Assembly: GCA_963575745.1 (NCBI GenBank)
Contig: CAUYUJ010011570.1
Span: 267,501-327,500 of the forward strand
Direction of reading: 5' to 3'
Length of the DNA stretch: 60,000 bases
Origin: Prorocentrum cordatum
Taxonomy: Eukaryota > Sar > Dinophyceae > Prorocentrales > Prorocentraceae
The position numbers and the translations under genes are program-made. The first letter of the stretch is position 1. Each line of letters begins with the position of its first letter. Of the stretch, positions 1 to 11,430 are shown piece by piece. The notes beneath the pieces are model-generated. The model made no database searches. It had not been told where the DNA came from and saw only the letters and a program-made list of their open reading frames with translations.

Positions 1-1240
1 GACTTCGTCCCCGCCGACGGCACCGACCCCGCCCCAGAGCAGGTAGAGGAGGATGTCTGCATGGAGCCTGTGGGCTACATCGTGCCTCCCCCTGCTGGGC
101 ACATCCCCGCGGCCTCGCCCGTGGAAGACTTTCCCCCCGCGCCTTCCTCGTCGGAGTTCCCGGCTGGAGGAGGGGAGGAGGGGGGCAATCGGACAGAGGG
201 GAGGACTCCAGATGATCATTCCTGGAGTGTCCAGCGGACCCTCTCCCAGCTGGCGGAGGGGAGAGCTCCAGATGATCATTCCTGGAGTATCCGGCAGACC
301 CTCTCCCAGCTGGACGCATACCTCTCAGCCTGGGCGCCCCGCCGAGCCCCGGAGGCGCACGGCCGGCGCCGGCACACCGGGGCTCCGGGTGAACCCCCTG
401 GAGAGGACCCGTTCCCGGGATGGCCGAACCACCTCCTGGACGGCCTCTTGCAAGGAGGGGCATGGTTAGGGCTGATGATGTTCGGGAGCGCCCGCTGGAA
501 GGGGTTCCCCCACTGGCTCCAGTACCTCCTGGTCTTTTTCTACCTCCTCTCCGCCCTGGTGGCCTTGGACCTCCTCGCCCTCCTGGCCTATGCCCTGGCC
601 CTACTCTCGCGGGGCAAGGGCCCTCTGCGCAGGAGCGAACACCCGCACCCCTTGAAGGACTCGAGGCTGGTGTGGGGAGGGCCCGCCTCGGGCGGGACCA
701 CGCCCAACAAGTTCTTCCAGGCTTGGATCCGGGCTCGCGGGGGGCATTCCAGCCGCCGCCCGCATGATCTGCTCGCCATCATCGAGGAGGGAATGGTCCG
801 GATGCAACGCAAACCGGGCTCCACGCTGCCCGCGACGCGGAAGGGAGGGCAGGTGTACCTCTACGGTGCCGTGCTGCACTGTGCGGATCCCTCCCTCCGT
901 CAGCGGCTGGAGAACGCTCGGGAGCGCGCCGTCTACCTGGCGCGGGAGTTGGATGCGGTGATCCCCCCAGACATTGTGGCGGTCAGCTACCACTACACCG
1001 GCGTTGAGGAGGGGCTCGTCCTGAACCTGGAGAGGGCTCTTCCCTATCAAGGCTTCCTCCTGGGCCTCGCCTGCCTCATCGGCCGCGCCCTTGGTGGCGC
1101 CCACCGACTCCTCCGCTCCCTGTCCCGAGCCATCGGGATAGACCTACTGGGGGCGTGGTGCTGTCGCGAAAGGAGGACGGCAGCCGGAGCGGGGAGGCCC
1201 CGGGATCGCCAGCTCGAGTCGGAGAGCGAGGGGCCCACCC
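1..1240 (+). CDS. 5'-truncated GC-rich ORF with a membrane hairpin (outer locus, segment A)
   Basis: The frame is open from base 1, so the gene begins left of the window; the first in-frame ATG is at 61, but acidic, coding-like residues precede it. About 160 residues from that ATG lies a long hydrophobic stretch (WLQYLLVFFYLLSALVALDL and onward, about 30 residues) that can make one or two membrane helices, followed by basic residues. Further on there is a soluble region with a VYLYGAVLHCADPSLRQRLE-type segment. A 60-bp tandem duplication sits upstream of the hydrophobic part. The coding-like character fades near 1,160-1,300, where the signal passes to the next frame. No homologue is recognised. 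It is the first recognisable piece of a locus that continues to about 11,590 and resumes at 26,271. A retroelement or virus-like polyprotein is possible; a host membrane protein is not excluded. Confidence 0.5.
195..314 (+). repeat. 60-bp tandem duplication inside segment A
   Basis: Two consecutive 60-bp copies, differing by a few bases, each encode about 20 residues ending in TLSQL and containing the segment PDDHSWS. Both copies keep the reading frame, so the duplication lengthens the protein rather than breaking it. Confidence 0.85.
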
Positions 1241-1289
1241 TCGGGACGTGTGGTGGGGACCGCTTGGGCTGGCGCCAACCCGGAAGCAC

Positions 1290-2405
1290 CCTGGGCACTC
1301 GCGGCCTCCGCGCCCCGTGCCCGGAGCCCCCGGACGAAGAAGCTTCTGGTCGAGGACGAGCCCCAGTCGGACATTACAGGATGGGAGCGACTGGGCGGGC
1401 GCGTCCTGGCCCCCCTATGCGCTCGGCACAAGCGCATGTACCGGCTTGCCCGCCAGCACCTCCTCTGCGCCTTCGCGGGCCCCCCCTCGTGCGACGAGAT
1501 CGGGGCCCTGCAGGTGGAGGGGGGGTTCCTTTGCGCCCCCCATGCGGCGCAGTCCGCCGGCCCCCCCCAGGGGCGGCCGGGAGAGGGACTGCCAGCCTCC
1601 TCGAAGGACCCCCCTCCGGGCCCTCTAACCCCGCTGCCTCCCATCACCCACCCGCGCGATGCGGTTGGCCGCCTCTTCCTGGGCCACATTCGCCGCGAGG
1701 AGGACGCCCTTCGGGGGTGTGGGAAACAGCCCCCGGCCGAGCACTATCTTGTCTTCCGGGGGGAAGGGGAGGAGCCGCCAGCAGGCCACCCTCCGGGTGA
1801 GGCGGTGGTCCACCTCGCCGCCCTCGGCCTTCGCTACTCCGTCCCGATCGGTCAGATCCGTCGCCCGGGACAAGCCCTCCTTCCCCCCCCGGGAGGGATC
1901 CCTGCCTGGTTCGTCGAAGCGACTAAATCGGAATGGAGCCCCCTGACAGAAGAAGGGAAGACCCCCTCCGGAGGGGCAGGCGGGGTCCAGGAGTTAGTAT
2001 TGCTGCTGAACTCCCGGGAGCTGGACCGATGGCGCCATCGGAGTGCCCGGCGGATGGACGAGGAGCCCGGCCAATCCTCTGGTGGGGAAGAGTACCCCCC
2101 ACGGGGGAGGAACACCCGCCGGGAAAGCTCACCACGCCCTCCGGCGCGGGAGGGAGGGACTCCCTCCACAGGCGCCTCCCGCGACCCGTCGGGGGAGCCC
2201 TCGGCGGTGGTCTGGCTCCTCGAGGCCCTCCTCTCCGCCATCCAGGACGGCGTTGGAGTGGAGGCCGCACTTGAGGCGGCCCGGGACTACTACGGCGAGG
2301 ACCCGGACACCTGCCTGGCGTTGGTCACCCCGTGCGCGGAGGAGTTGGAGGCGACCGCCCTCCGCAACCCCGCCTCGCTGGAACGGGAGGAGCAGGCCGC
2401 CCGGA
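1290..2405 (+). CDS. Outer locus, segment B: Cys/His-pair protein region
   Basis: Coding-like sequence in a different frame from segment A. It starts near KKLLVEDEPQSDITGWERLG and contains a CARH pair, then isolated cysteines and an LCAPH pair about 40 residues later, a spacing suggestive of a zinc-binding module. Later parts include a GEAVVHLAALGLRY segment and an acidic helical region (AVVWLLEALLSAIQDGVGVE). There is no convincing ATG at the frame change. The switch from segment A may therefore be an intron, a programmed or mutational frameshift, or a sequencing indel in the surrounding G/C runs. I recall similar C-x2-H pairs in dinoflagellate retroelement proteins, but this is recollection, not a search. 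Confidence 0.45.
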
Positions 2406-5032
2406 AGGGATCTTCACCAGCCTCCCCGAGGGGGAATACCGTGACACGCGCCCTGCGCCGTCGGGCGGCTCGAACCCCCTCCCGCCCGCCGCGCAGTGGG
2501 ATGCCATTCATGGGATCGCCCCACCTAGGGGCGCCACAGGACGCGCCGGGGCAGGGGGGGAATGGCAGGCGGGGATTTTCACTAGCCCGAACACCCGCCT
2601 CTTGGTTCAGCACCTCAACCTCTCCCAGCGCATGGAGGCCGACGACTCCAAGAACGTGGAGGGCTCCCTGGGCTACCTCAAGAAGACGGAGTGCCGGCTG
2701 GCGGTCTACACCGCCCGGGGGTTCAACGCCTTCTACGTCGCCCTTTGCCCGGGCCTCGTCGGAAGGGAGCTATGCGACGCAGCCCGGAGGGGGGGAGACG
2801 GACGCAGGATGATCATGCACGAGGGAGGCTGCCCCGTCCTGGTCGTGAACCGGATTGCCCACGCCATCGCGGTGGGCTTCTGGGGGGGCCGCGACCTGGA
2901 ACGGATGGCCAAGTGGTCCCTGGGAGCATCGGACTTCCCGCGGACCACTCGGGAGGAGTTCGAACGGTTCATCCCACACTCGGACCCCACCTACATGGAG
3001 AAGCGTCCCGCCTGGACCAAGATCCTCGCCGTCTGGACCGACCAGGCCCACCGGAGCATCACCACCTTCTGCCTGTTCTACGGCCAAGACCATGAGAAGG
3101 AGAGACGGGACGCCTTGAGGAGGCTGGCGCAGCTCAACCTCGATGACCCCAACCAGTGGACAGAGGGGGACCTCTTCGCGATCTGGGAGGAGCTCCACTG
3201 GGACTGGTGGGACGGCATCCGACTGATCGCCCAGCGGGCCCTCCACGACCTCAGAAACCAGAACCCCACCGAGGAAGAGTTCAGGCTCCACCTCTTGGAG
3301 GGGCCGGGAGGCCAGCCGCGATTTCAGATGCCCCTCTCCTTCCAGCTGGACCACCCCAACGGGTTCTTTCGAGCCCGGGTGGTGTCCCGGAAGTCTTGGG
3401 AGCAACGGTCCGCCCTGTCTGCCCTCTCGCGGACGAGCAGAGCAAAGGTGCCACCCCCGCCCCCGGCGGGGCGCGCCGGCCAGGACGACAACCCGCAGTG
3501 CCCCATCGGCACGGCCCTGGAGGCGGAGGAGCATAAGGCGGCCCTGGCTGGTGTCCCTAAGAACCCGCAGGGCAGGAGGATTTGCATCCCCTTCAATTGC
3601 CACAGCACGCGCTGGCGGGGGAGCGGCTGCCGGGACGCCCACCAGAAGATCAATGATCTGAAGGGCCTCCCCATGGAGACCAGGTTGCTCTTCTTCCGCT
3701 TCGGAGGGTTCCACAAGCTCCCCCTCGTGACGCCCGCAGCGGTGGATGCCCGCATGGCTGCACTCCGGAAGGGACCGAAGCCCCGCCCGAAGACCCGCGG
3801 CGGGCAGAGCGCCAACCGGGGCACGGAGACACCCCCGGGGGACCCCCCCACCACGGGGAGGGGGAAGCCCGAGCAGAGCGCCACACAGGCGCCCGCCCCG
3901 GGGGTGCTGGCGTGCATTACCTGCCCGCGCCGCACGGTTTGGGACACACTCGACTTCGGCCAGTACCTCCACCCCACGGGGCCCCATGCCCATCTCATGC
4001 GGGAGAAGCTGGGGCTGCAGGAAGGCGAACCGGAGGGAGGGCAGTGCATGCTCCTGAGCACCGCCGCCTCCTCGCTGTGGCGGCAGCACGGCACCCCCCC
4101 TCATCGGGGGGAAGTGCACGCCCTGGCCACCCGCTACCGGGCGGAGCTGCTGGAGGCGGCTGGCGATGCGCCGCCGGCCTCCAGTTCGCCCCTGGACGAC
4201 GCACTCCGGGCGGGAGCCGCCGTCCCGCACTCGGGAAGAGACTACCGAGAGTTTCCCTTACTGGGAGGCCCCGCCCTCACCAGCGTCGACCTCCACGTGT
4301 GCACGCTCCAGGACACCTACCTCCGCGAGGCGCGGATCCCCAGCCGCGCGAGCGGCGACTCCCCCGATGCCTGGCTGTTCCTCAACCAGGGGCACGCCCT
4401 CGCACTGGGGCCCACGCCGGAGGCTTTCACCTGGATCCGCTACCGGGACGCGTGGCCCCGCCCGCGCCAAGCAGAGGAGCCCCCGGCCCCAGATGCCGTC
4501 GGCAAAATTCCCCACCCACCCAAACCCGCAGGGGGGGGTGAAGGGCCTTCGGACCCTCAACTCCAGAGGGAAGAAGGCGGCATCGGCGGGGCATCGCCCG
4601 GAGCCGCCATGGACGCCCTGAGCGGCGAGACCGGGGGGAAGGGGCCAGACCCGCCACCGCGGAGGGAGACCGAAGGGAGGGGGCCCCCGGCGCACCTGGA
4701 CGCGTTCAACCGAGCCACACAGGCGCTGGAGGTGGCACGGGGCCAGGACATGCTGGACCTCCTGGGGAAGGACGAGAAACACGGCGCCCAGATCCGCACC
4801 CAATGGTACCGCTACGCTCGGAGCGTCGGAGCGGGGTGGGAGGATGCGGAGTGGAGGAACAGGCGGAAGGAAGCACCCCCAGCGGCTGATCGACACGTTC
4901 CTGAGTGAGATAAAGAGGGGCAAGGTCTACCCTCCGCCGGACTCCACCTTCGAGAATGGAGGAATAACGACCAAAGGGGCCCCCACTTTCGGAAAGAGGC
5001 CGAAGGGAGAGAAGGGGGGGGGCCAAGTGTGA
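2405..5032 (+). CDS. Outer locus, segment C: large Gag-like protein of about 870 residues
   Basis: The open frame runs to a stop at 4,906-4,908, but near 4,870 the coding-like sequence slips by one base into a frame that continues (RLIDTFLSEIKRGKVYPPPD) to a stop at 5,030-5,032. The motif GIFTS occurs twice near the start. The middle contains a Trp-rich stretch (WEELHWDWWDGIRLIAQRAL) and a Cys/His cluster (CIPFNCHS...GSGCRDAH) resembling a degenerate CCCH finger. Pro/Gly/Arg-rich linkers follow, then a conserved-looking block (FPLLGGPALTSVDLHVCTLQ). Size, position ahead of nucleic-acid-binding and protease-like segments, and low-complexity linkers fit a capsid or Gag-like role, but no family can be named with certainty. 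The next ORF starts 13 bp after the stop. Confidence 0.5.
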
Positions 5033-5045
5033 GGAGGAAGAAGAG

Positions 5046-5700
5046 ATGTCCCCACAGGGCGGATTGTCGGAGAGCGAGCGCGAAAAGGCCGCCAGTGGCC
5101 GGAGCAGACAGGCCGGGGATGGGGAACCAGTCGCCGAAAGCCTCGCCCCACGCCCCCCCACGGAGCGTCGGAGAAGCAGGGGAAAGAAGGACACCGCCGA
5201 GGCTCGCAGAGGGGAAAGCGCGAGCGGCGGGAGGGGAGGGAGCAGGGCCCCCCGGGACAGCCGCCCGAGCCGGAGGGACGCTGGGGCCTCCGAGTCCCCA
5301 CGGCGGATCAAGGGGTCCCGCCGTCGCTCGCCCGTCAGCCCCCGCCGCGACCCGGGCCGAGGAGCGCGCGCCTCACGGGGCCCTCGACCGGAAGAGCACA
5401 CGCGCCCCCGGAGCGCGGGGCGGCGGGCATACCCAGAGGGACCAGACCGAAGGGGAAGGGTGGAGAGTCGTGCCCCTCGAGAGCGCTCCCTGCGCCGGCG
5501 AGGAGGGTCGGGGAGCAAAGTTGGACCCCGCCCGCCGCCGGCGCCGGACCGCGCGGGCGCGCGGCGCGTGTCCACCCCCAGGGGCTCCGTCCGGCAGGAA
5601 GTCTCGCGTGGCCCCCGCAAGGAGCCCCAGCCCCCCGTGGAAGCGGACCGGGGGGGAGGAGCCTGGGCTCCGCACGCAGGATTCGCCGCCCTATGTCCCG
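5046..5700 (+). CDS. Outer locus, segment D: Arg/Ser/Pro-rich basic protein
   Basis: An ATG at 5,046, 13 bp after the stop of segment C, opens a frame very rich in Arg, Ser, Pro and Gly. Its sequence begins MSPQGGLSESEREKAASGRS and then carries many RR, SR and PRR clusters. This is typical of disordered nucleic-acid-binding linkers, although such composition also arises in non-coding GC-rich DNA. The frame stays open to 5,849, but from about 5,693 another frame looks more protein-like. It is treated as the basic linker ahead of the zinc modules. Confidence 0.35.
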
Positions 5701-6747
5701 CAGCCCCAGAAGGGCCGGGCCTCCCACGGCAGAGCCGCGTGAGCCCCGCCCTCCTGCCCAGCCGGGTGGCCTCTGGCTATGCCTCGGCTGCAGGAAGAAG
5801 GTGGGGGACTGTCGGAGTCGCTGCGAGAACTGCTCCGCGCAATTCCTGACCAAGGTAAGGGCGGGGTGGTGCCCGCAGTGCCAGAGCGGCCCAACCCCCC
5901 CGGGGAGGAGGGATAGCTGCGGTGGCTGCGGCGAGCCCTGCCACAAGAGGGAATGGCTCCTGGCCGAGGTGGAGCGGATACGGCGGACCAAGAGGGGAGC
6001 GGAAGCGTGGGCCAGGTACATCGAGCGGAACCCCGAGGGGGACCGCGAGACCGAACCCCAGACGACCCTCACCCTGCAGGACTTCGTCCTGGGTCTCCGA
6101 CGTGGGACTTCACCCCCACAGGGCCTTCCCACCGGGAAGGGGAAGAGGCCTGGCACACCCCCGAAAGGAGGAAAGGGGCGTGGGCGGGGGAAAGAGCCAT
6201 ATGGCGGCAGAGGGAAGTCCCGAGGGAAGTCTCGCTTGGGGAAGGGAGCGGGTCCACGTCGCGCAAGCGCTGGAAGTACTACGACAACACCCAGCCCCCC
6301 CCAGGGGTGTGCCGGTACTACTGGAAAGGCCGCCTCTGCAAGACGTCGGACTGCAAGTGCCGCCACCACCACCCGTGGGGCCCCCCCGCGCCGGCCCAAC
6401 AGGAAGACCGCCCGCCCAAGGACGGCTCCCCAGAGCGGGGGAGGAGCGGGAGGTTGGGACGACCCCGGCCCCGGGAGTGGAGCCGGGGCGCCACCTCGGA
6501 AAGCCGGGGGAGGGGATCACCCCCCCCAGTCCGGGCCAAGAGGGGCTCCCCCCCTGCGGCTCGGGACCCACCCGGTGCGGGAGGGGAGGCGAAGCCGGGC
6601 GTGGAGGACCTCCCGAGGGTCATCGAGGAGCAGAGCGTCGGAGGCGGCCAGCGCAAGCGGATCGCCGCCATCCGGCATCACGTGGAGGCGGCAGGCGGCC
6701 AGGTGGGAGGGACCGCGCCCAAACCCCGCGCGCGGTGCGGCATGTGA
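5693..6747 (+). CDS. Outer locus, segment E: zinc-ribbon plus CCCH-finger nucleic-acid-binding protein
   Basis: The first half (frame starting MSRSPRRAGPP at 5,693) has three Cys pairs: CLGC, CENC and CPQC, followed by CGGCGEPCHKREW. This looks like tandem zinc ribbons ahead of a charged helix (EVERIRRTKRGAEAWARYIE). After a Gly/Lys/Arg linker near 6,150-6,240 the frame changes. The second half then reads GVCRYYWKGRLC followed by KTSDCKCRHHH, a C-x8-C-x6-C-x3-H CCCH finger of the RNA-binding type, and ends at a stop at 6,745-6,747. Together this resembles a nucleocapsid-like RNA-binding unit between the Gag-like segment and the protease-like segment. The frame change lies in a purine-rich run and may be an indel. 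Confidence 0.5.
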
Positions 6748-6750
6748 GTT

Positions 6751-9040
6751 ATGGAGGTGCCCTGTGTCCACGCGCGGGTGGCCCCCCACACTCTATTCGT
6801 CGGGGCCAACGGGACCTCCCGCTACATCTGCTGCCACCTCTGCAGGATGGGGGCAGGCGCACACCTGGTGATAGCCAAGAAGCAGACGGAGGAGATTTGG
6901 AGGTTCCTGGTGATGCGCCTGATCTTCACCATGGAGGGGCGCAGGGCGCGGGCCAAGTTTCCAGATCCGTGGAGGACGGGACTTACGGAGGACCCCTTGC
7001 CCCCGCCCCCAGACAGCCGCCTCGTCCGGCTGGTGGTCGGGGAGGACCGAGACCCTGCCTTGGTCGCCGACCCTCGCGACCCGAGGCGGCCAGTCCAGAC
7101 GAGGGAGCGTGCGGGAGTCGGCGCACTCACGCAGCGGGTATCCGCCTTCCTCGGAGGGCTCTGGCCCGCGGGGCCCCGGGAGGAGGACGAATCCCCGCGG
7201 GGCCGCCGAGCGGTCGCGCACCTCGACCGCGCCACCCTGCGCGTCCCCGAAGGCGTTCCCGGCCACCTAGACTGGGGCGGCAAGACCTTCCTCACCCTCC
7301 TCCGGGAGCACCCCGAGCGGCGCCGCCAGCTCCGCCGCCGTCGGCAGGAGCCCCGTCTCCACGCGCTGCACAAGTTTCGGGATTGGCTGCGGGAGGAGTC
7401 TGCCTCGGGGAACCCCTTTGGAGGGGAACCAGTCCCTCAGACCCCAGGGGGGGAGGAGACGGAGGACGACCCGGCGGACTTCATCCCGGCCGGGCAGGAG
7501 GCCTCAGGATGGACGGTGGAGGGAGCCTCCGAGGTGCCCCGCGCGCCCCGCCTGGAGCCGAACGTCAACCCGCGACTCTTGGTCGCGGTCGACACCGCCA
7601 ACGGAGGCATGACGTTCCATGGGTCCGACTTCCGGGTCAAGTACCTGCAGGTCGCCCGCGCCCTCGGACTCGACTTCGTAAGAGGCCTCCGGGTGGACGA
7701 GGAACCCCACCTGTTCCCGGGACTCGGGCAGGGCAGCGCCCAAGCACGCCGGGTCTGGAACTTCCGCCTGGCGGCGAACGGGAGGGAGTACACCATCCGT
7801 TCGGCGGAGCTGATTGGTGCCGACCTCCGGGACATGGACCTGGCCCTGGGGGTCCCAGACCAGCGGTACCTCGGGATGGACATTCTCCATTCGCAGGGAG
7901 TTATTGACCTCTGGGAGCTTGGCGCCCGGGGGATGCCGATCGTCCAGAACGCGTCGGGCCACGTCTGCTACACGGCGACCCTGCCTGCCCCCTCGGGGGG
8001 CCTGCCTGCTCGCCCCGTACAGTGGGGGGCCTGGCGGGACCCGACCACGGAGAGCCTGACCCTCTACCCCCCCCACGCGGGCGGAGCCCCCTCGGGGAGG
8101 GGGGGCGCCCCCGCGGGCGCGACCGAGGTGGTGGGGGCCCCTCCCCCGCGCGCTATGAACCCCCTGCATCAGGAGGCCGTGGCGCAGATGCATAGGGACC
8201 TGGTGGCTACGGGCCGACCGGAGGCGGCCGCCCTCCTGCTCAGGCTGATCCTGCAGGGTGAGGGACCGCCCCCTGATGCGGACGAGGAGGATGGGATCGG
8301 CGACCCCCGGACCCGCATCCGTGGGAGGCCGACCCTGGTCGTCCGGGGGGCGGAGAGGTCCCATGCCAAGACGACGGAGGGGGGGGCGATCCGCAACTTC
8401 CAGAGGGGCGGGAAGTGGCACTCCAAGTTCTGGCACGACTTCGTGCGGCGGTGCGGGAGCAACGACTTCGACCCCGACCGAGCCCTGGACGTTGCCCGCG
8501 CCTTCCTGTCCCAGGTGGAGGATTACAGGCCCCTGGCTGACCAGCTGGACAACGAGGGGTGGGAGGATCTCCACACCCAGGTGCGGGACCACCTCGCGGA
8601 CTACCCCCCGGACTTCAGGGCGAGGCAGTACCTGTGCCAGCAGCCCGCGGAGGTGGCCCGGAGGGTCCTGCGTGACTGGCACCCCTCCGACCCCGGGATG
8701 ACCCGGCACGAAAACTTCGCCAAGTACTACACGGGCCTAATCAACCGGAAGCGGGAGGAGGTGGGAGAGGAGATCCACCAGGCGGCCTATAATGATTACC
8801 TGGCGCGTGTCGCCCCCCCCCGGAGGGAGCCCGCCGCGTGGGGGGCCCCCCAAACCTCCGGGGGAGGAACCGCGGACCCCGGGCGGAGCGGGGAGGGCCA
8901 GGCCCACGAGCCCCCGCCCGAGCGCCCCCGACCCCCGGGGGGAGCCCCTTCCGGGGCGAGGTCCAGCACGGACGGCCCCCCTCAAGAGGGAGGAGGCCAG
9001 GCAAGGGCGCGCCTGACCGAGGAGCCAGCGGAAGGCTGGG
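6751..9040 (+). CDS. Outer locus, segment F: zinc module plus retropepsin-like protease
   Basis: ATG at 6,751, three bases after the previous stop. Residues about 5-32 form a Cys/His module (CVH, then GANGTSRYICCHLC). Residues about 274-390 look like a retroviral-type aspartic protease: a hydrophobic strand ending in VDTANGG supplies the D-T-A catalytic turn, and QRYLGMDILHSQGVIDL matches the second-half hydrophobic-G motif; AANGREYTIRSAELI lies between. Such enzymes cleave Gag-Pol polyproteins as dimers. The region after residue 460 holds a well-formed globular segment (GGKWHSKFWHDFVRRCGSND and onward) of unknown role. The frame stays open to 9,399, but after about 9,040 another frame looks better. 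No reverse transcriptase or integrase is seen nearby, so calling it a retroelement is inference. Confidence 0.6.
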
Positions 9041-9055
9041 AAGCGGCCCTAGGGG

Positions 9056-9420
9056 ATGGCCGCCCAGGACGCCCAGCCCCCCCCGCCCAAAGGCGGGAAC
9101 CCGAAACCGAGGCCTCCGGAGAGACCCGCACCCGCCCGGGAGGGGGAGAACAGGAGGGGGCTGGGCCCGAGGGCCCGCCAGATCGACCTGCTGCCAGGCG
9201 CGCAGGTGATCTACCACAGCTGGACCTACGGCAACTACGTAAACGGGGTCGTGCAGGGAGCGCGGAGCGACAGCCCCGACTACTACGACCTGGACGTCCA
9301 GCCCTACGCCCACATCGCGCGGATCTACCTCCCCGCGCCGCCGCCGCGCGAAGAGGGACCCCCGGCAGCGGATGCGCGCACGACGGTGCCAGGCTGTAGC
9401 ATGCGCTACAGTCCTCCCCC
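9056..9420 (+). CDS. Outer locus, segment G: SH3/Tudor-like module
   Basis: In a shifted frame after segment F, about 50 residues at 9,188-9,340 read LLPGAQVIYHSWTYGNYVNG, then VVQGARS and YYDLDVQPYAHIARIY. The pattern of a G-x-x-V-x-Y-x-S strand, G-x-V-x-G strand and YDLDV strand ending in RI is that of a small SH3/Tudor-like barrel of a sort I associate with dinoflagellate proteins. The frame continues with Pro-rich low complexity to 9,733. Whether this is a domain of segment F's protein after a frameshift or a separate ORF cannot be settled. Confidence 0.4.
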
Positions 9421-9729
9421 ACCATCCCATGCCCCCGGCGGGGGAGGGAAGGGGGAGGGAGAGGGGCGCCCAGCGGGTCCGGGGGCGTCCCCCCACCGGC
9501 GGGACCCCCACCCCCGAAGGAGGGAGGTCGCGGGGCGACCGCAGGGGGTGGTGCGCCAGCCCAGGGCGCGGGGGGCTCAGCTGTGCCACGCAAGGCCACC
9601 CCAGCGTTCCGGGCTGCCGGGGCTCCCGCGCCGGGTAGCGGAGGGAGGGGCACGGCGCCCGCAGCGGGCGCCGGGCCCCAAGGCGCCCCCCCGCCCCCGG
9701 CGGAGCCCCCTCCACTTCGGACCGCATGC

Positions 9730-11430
9730 GTGATCGCAACCATGCGGGGCCCACCTTCCTCGGTCTTGGCCCTAGTGGAACGCCGCTCAGATGGGTCCCA
9801 CTCCCTGGTGCACGGGATCGAGCGGTGCGGGGAGGCGTCGGCTGTGGTTACCGCTTGGAGGGCCCTGGACGAGCAACTCGGGGTCGCCCTCTTTCCGTCC
9901 GCGAACTGCGACACCGCCCCCCACGTCTGGGAATGCCCACAGCACCCTGCGGAAGAGACCCCTGGGGCTGCTCGCCCCTACGCCCGGCGGCTCCACTCCA
10001 CCCAGGACAGAGCCTACTACTACCACTACCATTCGGTACAAGGGAGCCTGCGGCAGTGGAGGGACACGCCGGGCAGGGAGTACGTCCTGGTGTCGGTGGA
10101 TGACTTCCGGAGGCTGCACTTCCCCGCCGCCAGCGACCAGCGCATGATCTGGAGGGCCCTGGAGCAGGCGGAGGAAGTGGAGCGAGTCCGGGCGCGTGCC
10201 CAGCCGGAGCCCCCGCCGGAGGGAGCGGCGGGCGCCGCGCCCGCATCCGGGACGGCGGGGGGAGCGGCAGGCGCCGACCCATTCGCCGCCCGGCCCAGCC
10301 TCCGGATCACGCTCCAGGGGATCGCGGGCCCCCAGCACGTCGAGGAGCGCCACCGTCTCCTCCGGGCGCGCCTCATCACCCTCTTGGGCGTCCTCGACAC
10401 GCCCGGTGACCGGGAAGCCCGGGGCTGCACGCGCGAAGACCTTGTGGCCTCCCTGGAGGAGTTGTACTCCGAGGTTCACCTGGTGTTCTTCACGGAGTCG
10501 CGGCGCGCCCTCGCGTTCGCCTCCGGGGTCGGGCCCCCGGATCTCACCCGCAGGCCCGAGGCCGCAAAGAAGCTACTTGAGGAAGGACATCATGAGGGGG
10601 CCCTCCACGCGGCCCTGGGACCCGGGGTGGTCCCGGTGCAGCGACGGGCGGAGGGGGGCCTCGACCCCGCGCGGGAAGCGGAAGAGCCTCCCCCGGAGGA
10701 GCCACCCCCGGCACCCGCAGACCTCGGGAGCGCGCCGGTCGTCCCCGGCCCTGCTGGACCGGCGCAAAGAGAAGCCCAGGACGATTCGGGGGAGTCGGGC
10801 GGGAGCGCAAGAGGAGCGTACGAGGAGGACCCCGACGAGGACCCTTGCGACTGGGTGGCCAGCTGGATCCTGGAAGGGATGGCGGCGGACTGGGTGCGCA
10901 CCCCCATGCTGCCGACGGGCGGCTACACTATCAAGGCGCCCATCCCCCCAAGCTGGGTGGAGCTGTGGAAGCCCGAGGTCCTGCAGGAGATGGGCCACTT
11001 CCCCCCGGAGCTGGCAGCATGGCTGGACTCCACCATTCGGGTCGGAGGGGATGGATGGACCCAGTTGGATGGGTGCCCGCGGAGCCTGGACACCCACCGC
11101 GCCCTCCCGCTCAGCTTGGAGGAGGGAGGCGCGGAGACGGTCTACTACCACCCGAGGCACATGCTGCTGTTCTTTGTGGAAGCGCGGGAGGTCTACAGGC
11201 TGATGCACCTGGTCCAGGGCCCAGTCCCCCAGCACCTCAGGGCGCACCGGGACGAGCAAAAGCTCCGGACGGCACGCCTCCCCCCCCCCGCCGCTTCGGA
11301 AGACCGCGGAGCCCGTCGCCGGCGGGGAGGCGGACGGGGCCGCGGGGGGGCACCCCGCGGGCGCGGAGAGTGGGGGCGGGAGACCCCTCCCAGATCAGGG
11401 CGCGGAACCGCCTCAGGACGCACCCGCTGA
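9730..11430 (+). CDS. Outer locus, segment H: unrecognised protein of about 565 residues
   Basis: The frame is open from 9,583 without an ATG; coding-like sequence starts near 9,740 (MRGPPSSVLALVERR follows an ATG at 9,741). It contains a globular segment with a Tyr/His run (RAYYYHYHSVQGSLRQW), VLVSVDDFRRLHFP and an acidic Pro-rich linker. A second globular block follows (WVASWILEGMAADWVRTPML, VYRLMHLVQGPVPQHLRAHR), then an Arg/Gly-rich tail and a stop at 11,428-11,430. Past that stop another frame continues as an acidic linker up to 11,600, directly before the AT-rich insertion. No family is recognised. It belongs to the same GC-rich, G/C-ending-codon locus as segments A-G. Confidence 0.45.
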   Translation: MIATMRGPPSSVLALVERRSDGSHSLVHGIERCGEASAVVTAWRALDEQLGVALFPSANCDTAPHVWECPQHPAEETPGAARPYARRLHSTQDRAYYYHYHSVQGSLRQWRDTPGREYVLVSVDDFRRLHFPAASDQRMIWRALEQAEEVERVRARAQPEPPPEGAAGAAPASGTAGGAAGADPFAARPSLRITLQGIAGPQHVEERHRLLRARLITLLGVLDTPGDREARGCTREDLVASLEELYSEVHLVFFTESRRALAFASGVGPPDLTRRPEAAKKLLEEGHHEGALHAALGPGVVPVQRRAEGGLDPAREAEEPPPEEPPPAPADLGSAPVVPGPAGPAQREAQDDSGESGGSARGAYEEDPDEDPCDWVASWILEGMAADWVRTPMLPTGGYTIKAPIPPSWVELWKPEVLQEMGHFPPELAAWLDSTIRVGGDGWTQLDGCPRSLDTHRALPLSLEEGGAETVYYHPRHMLLFFVEAREVYRLMHLVQGPVPQHLRAHRDEQKLRTARLPPPAASEDRGARRRRGGGRGRGGAPRGRGEWGRETPPRSGRGTASGRTR

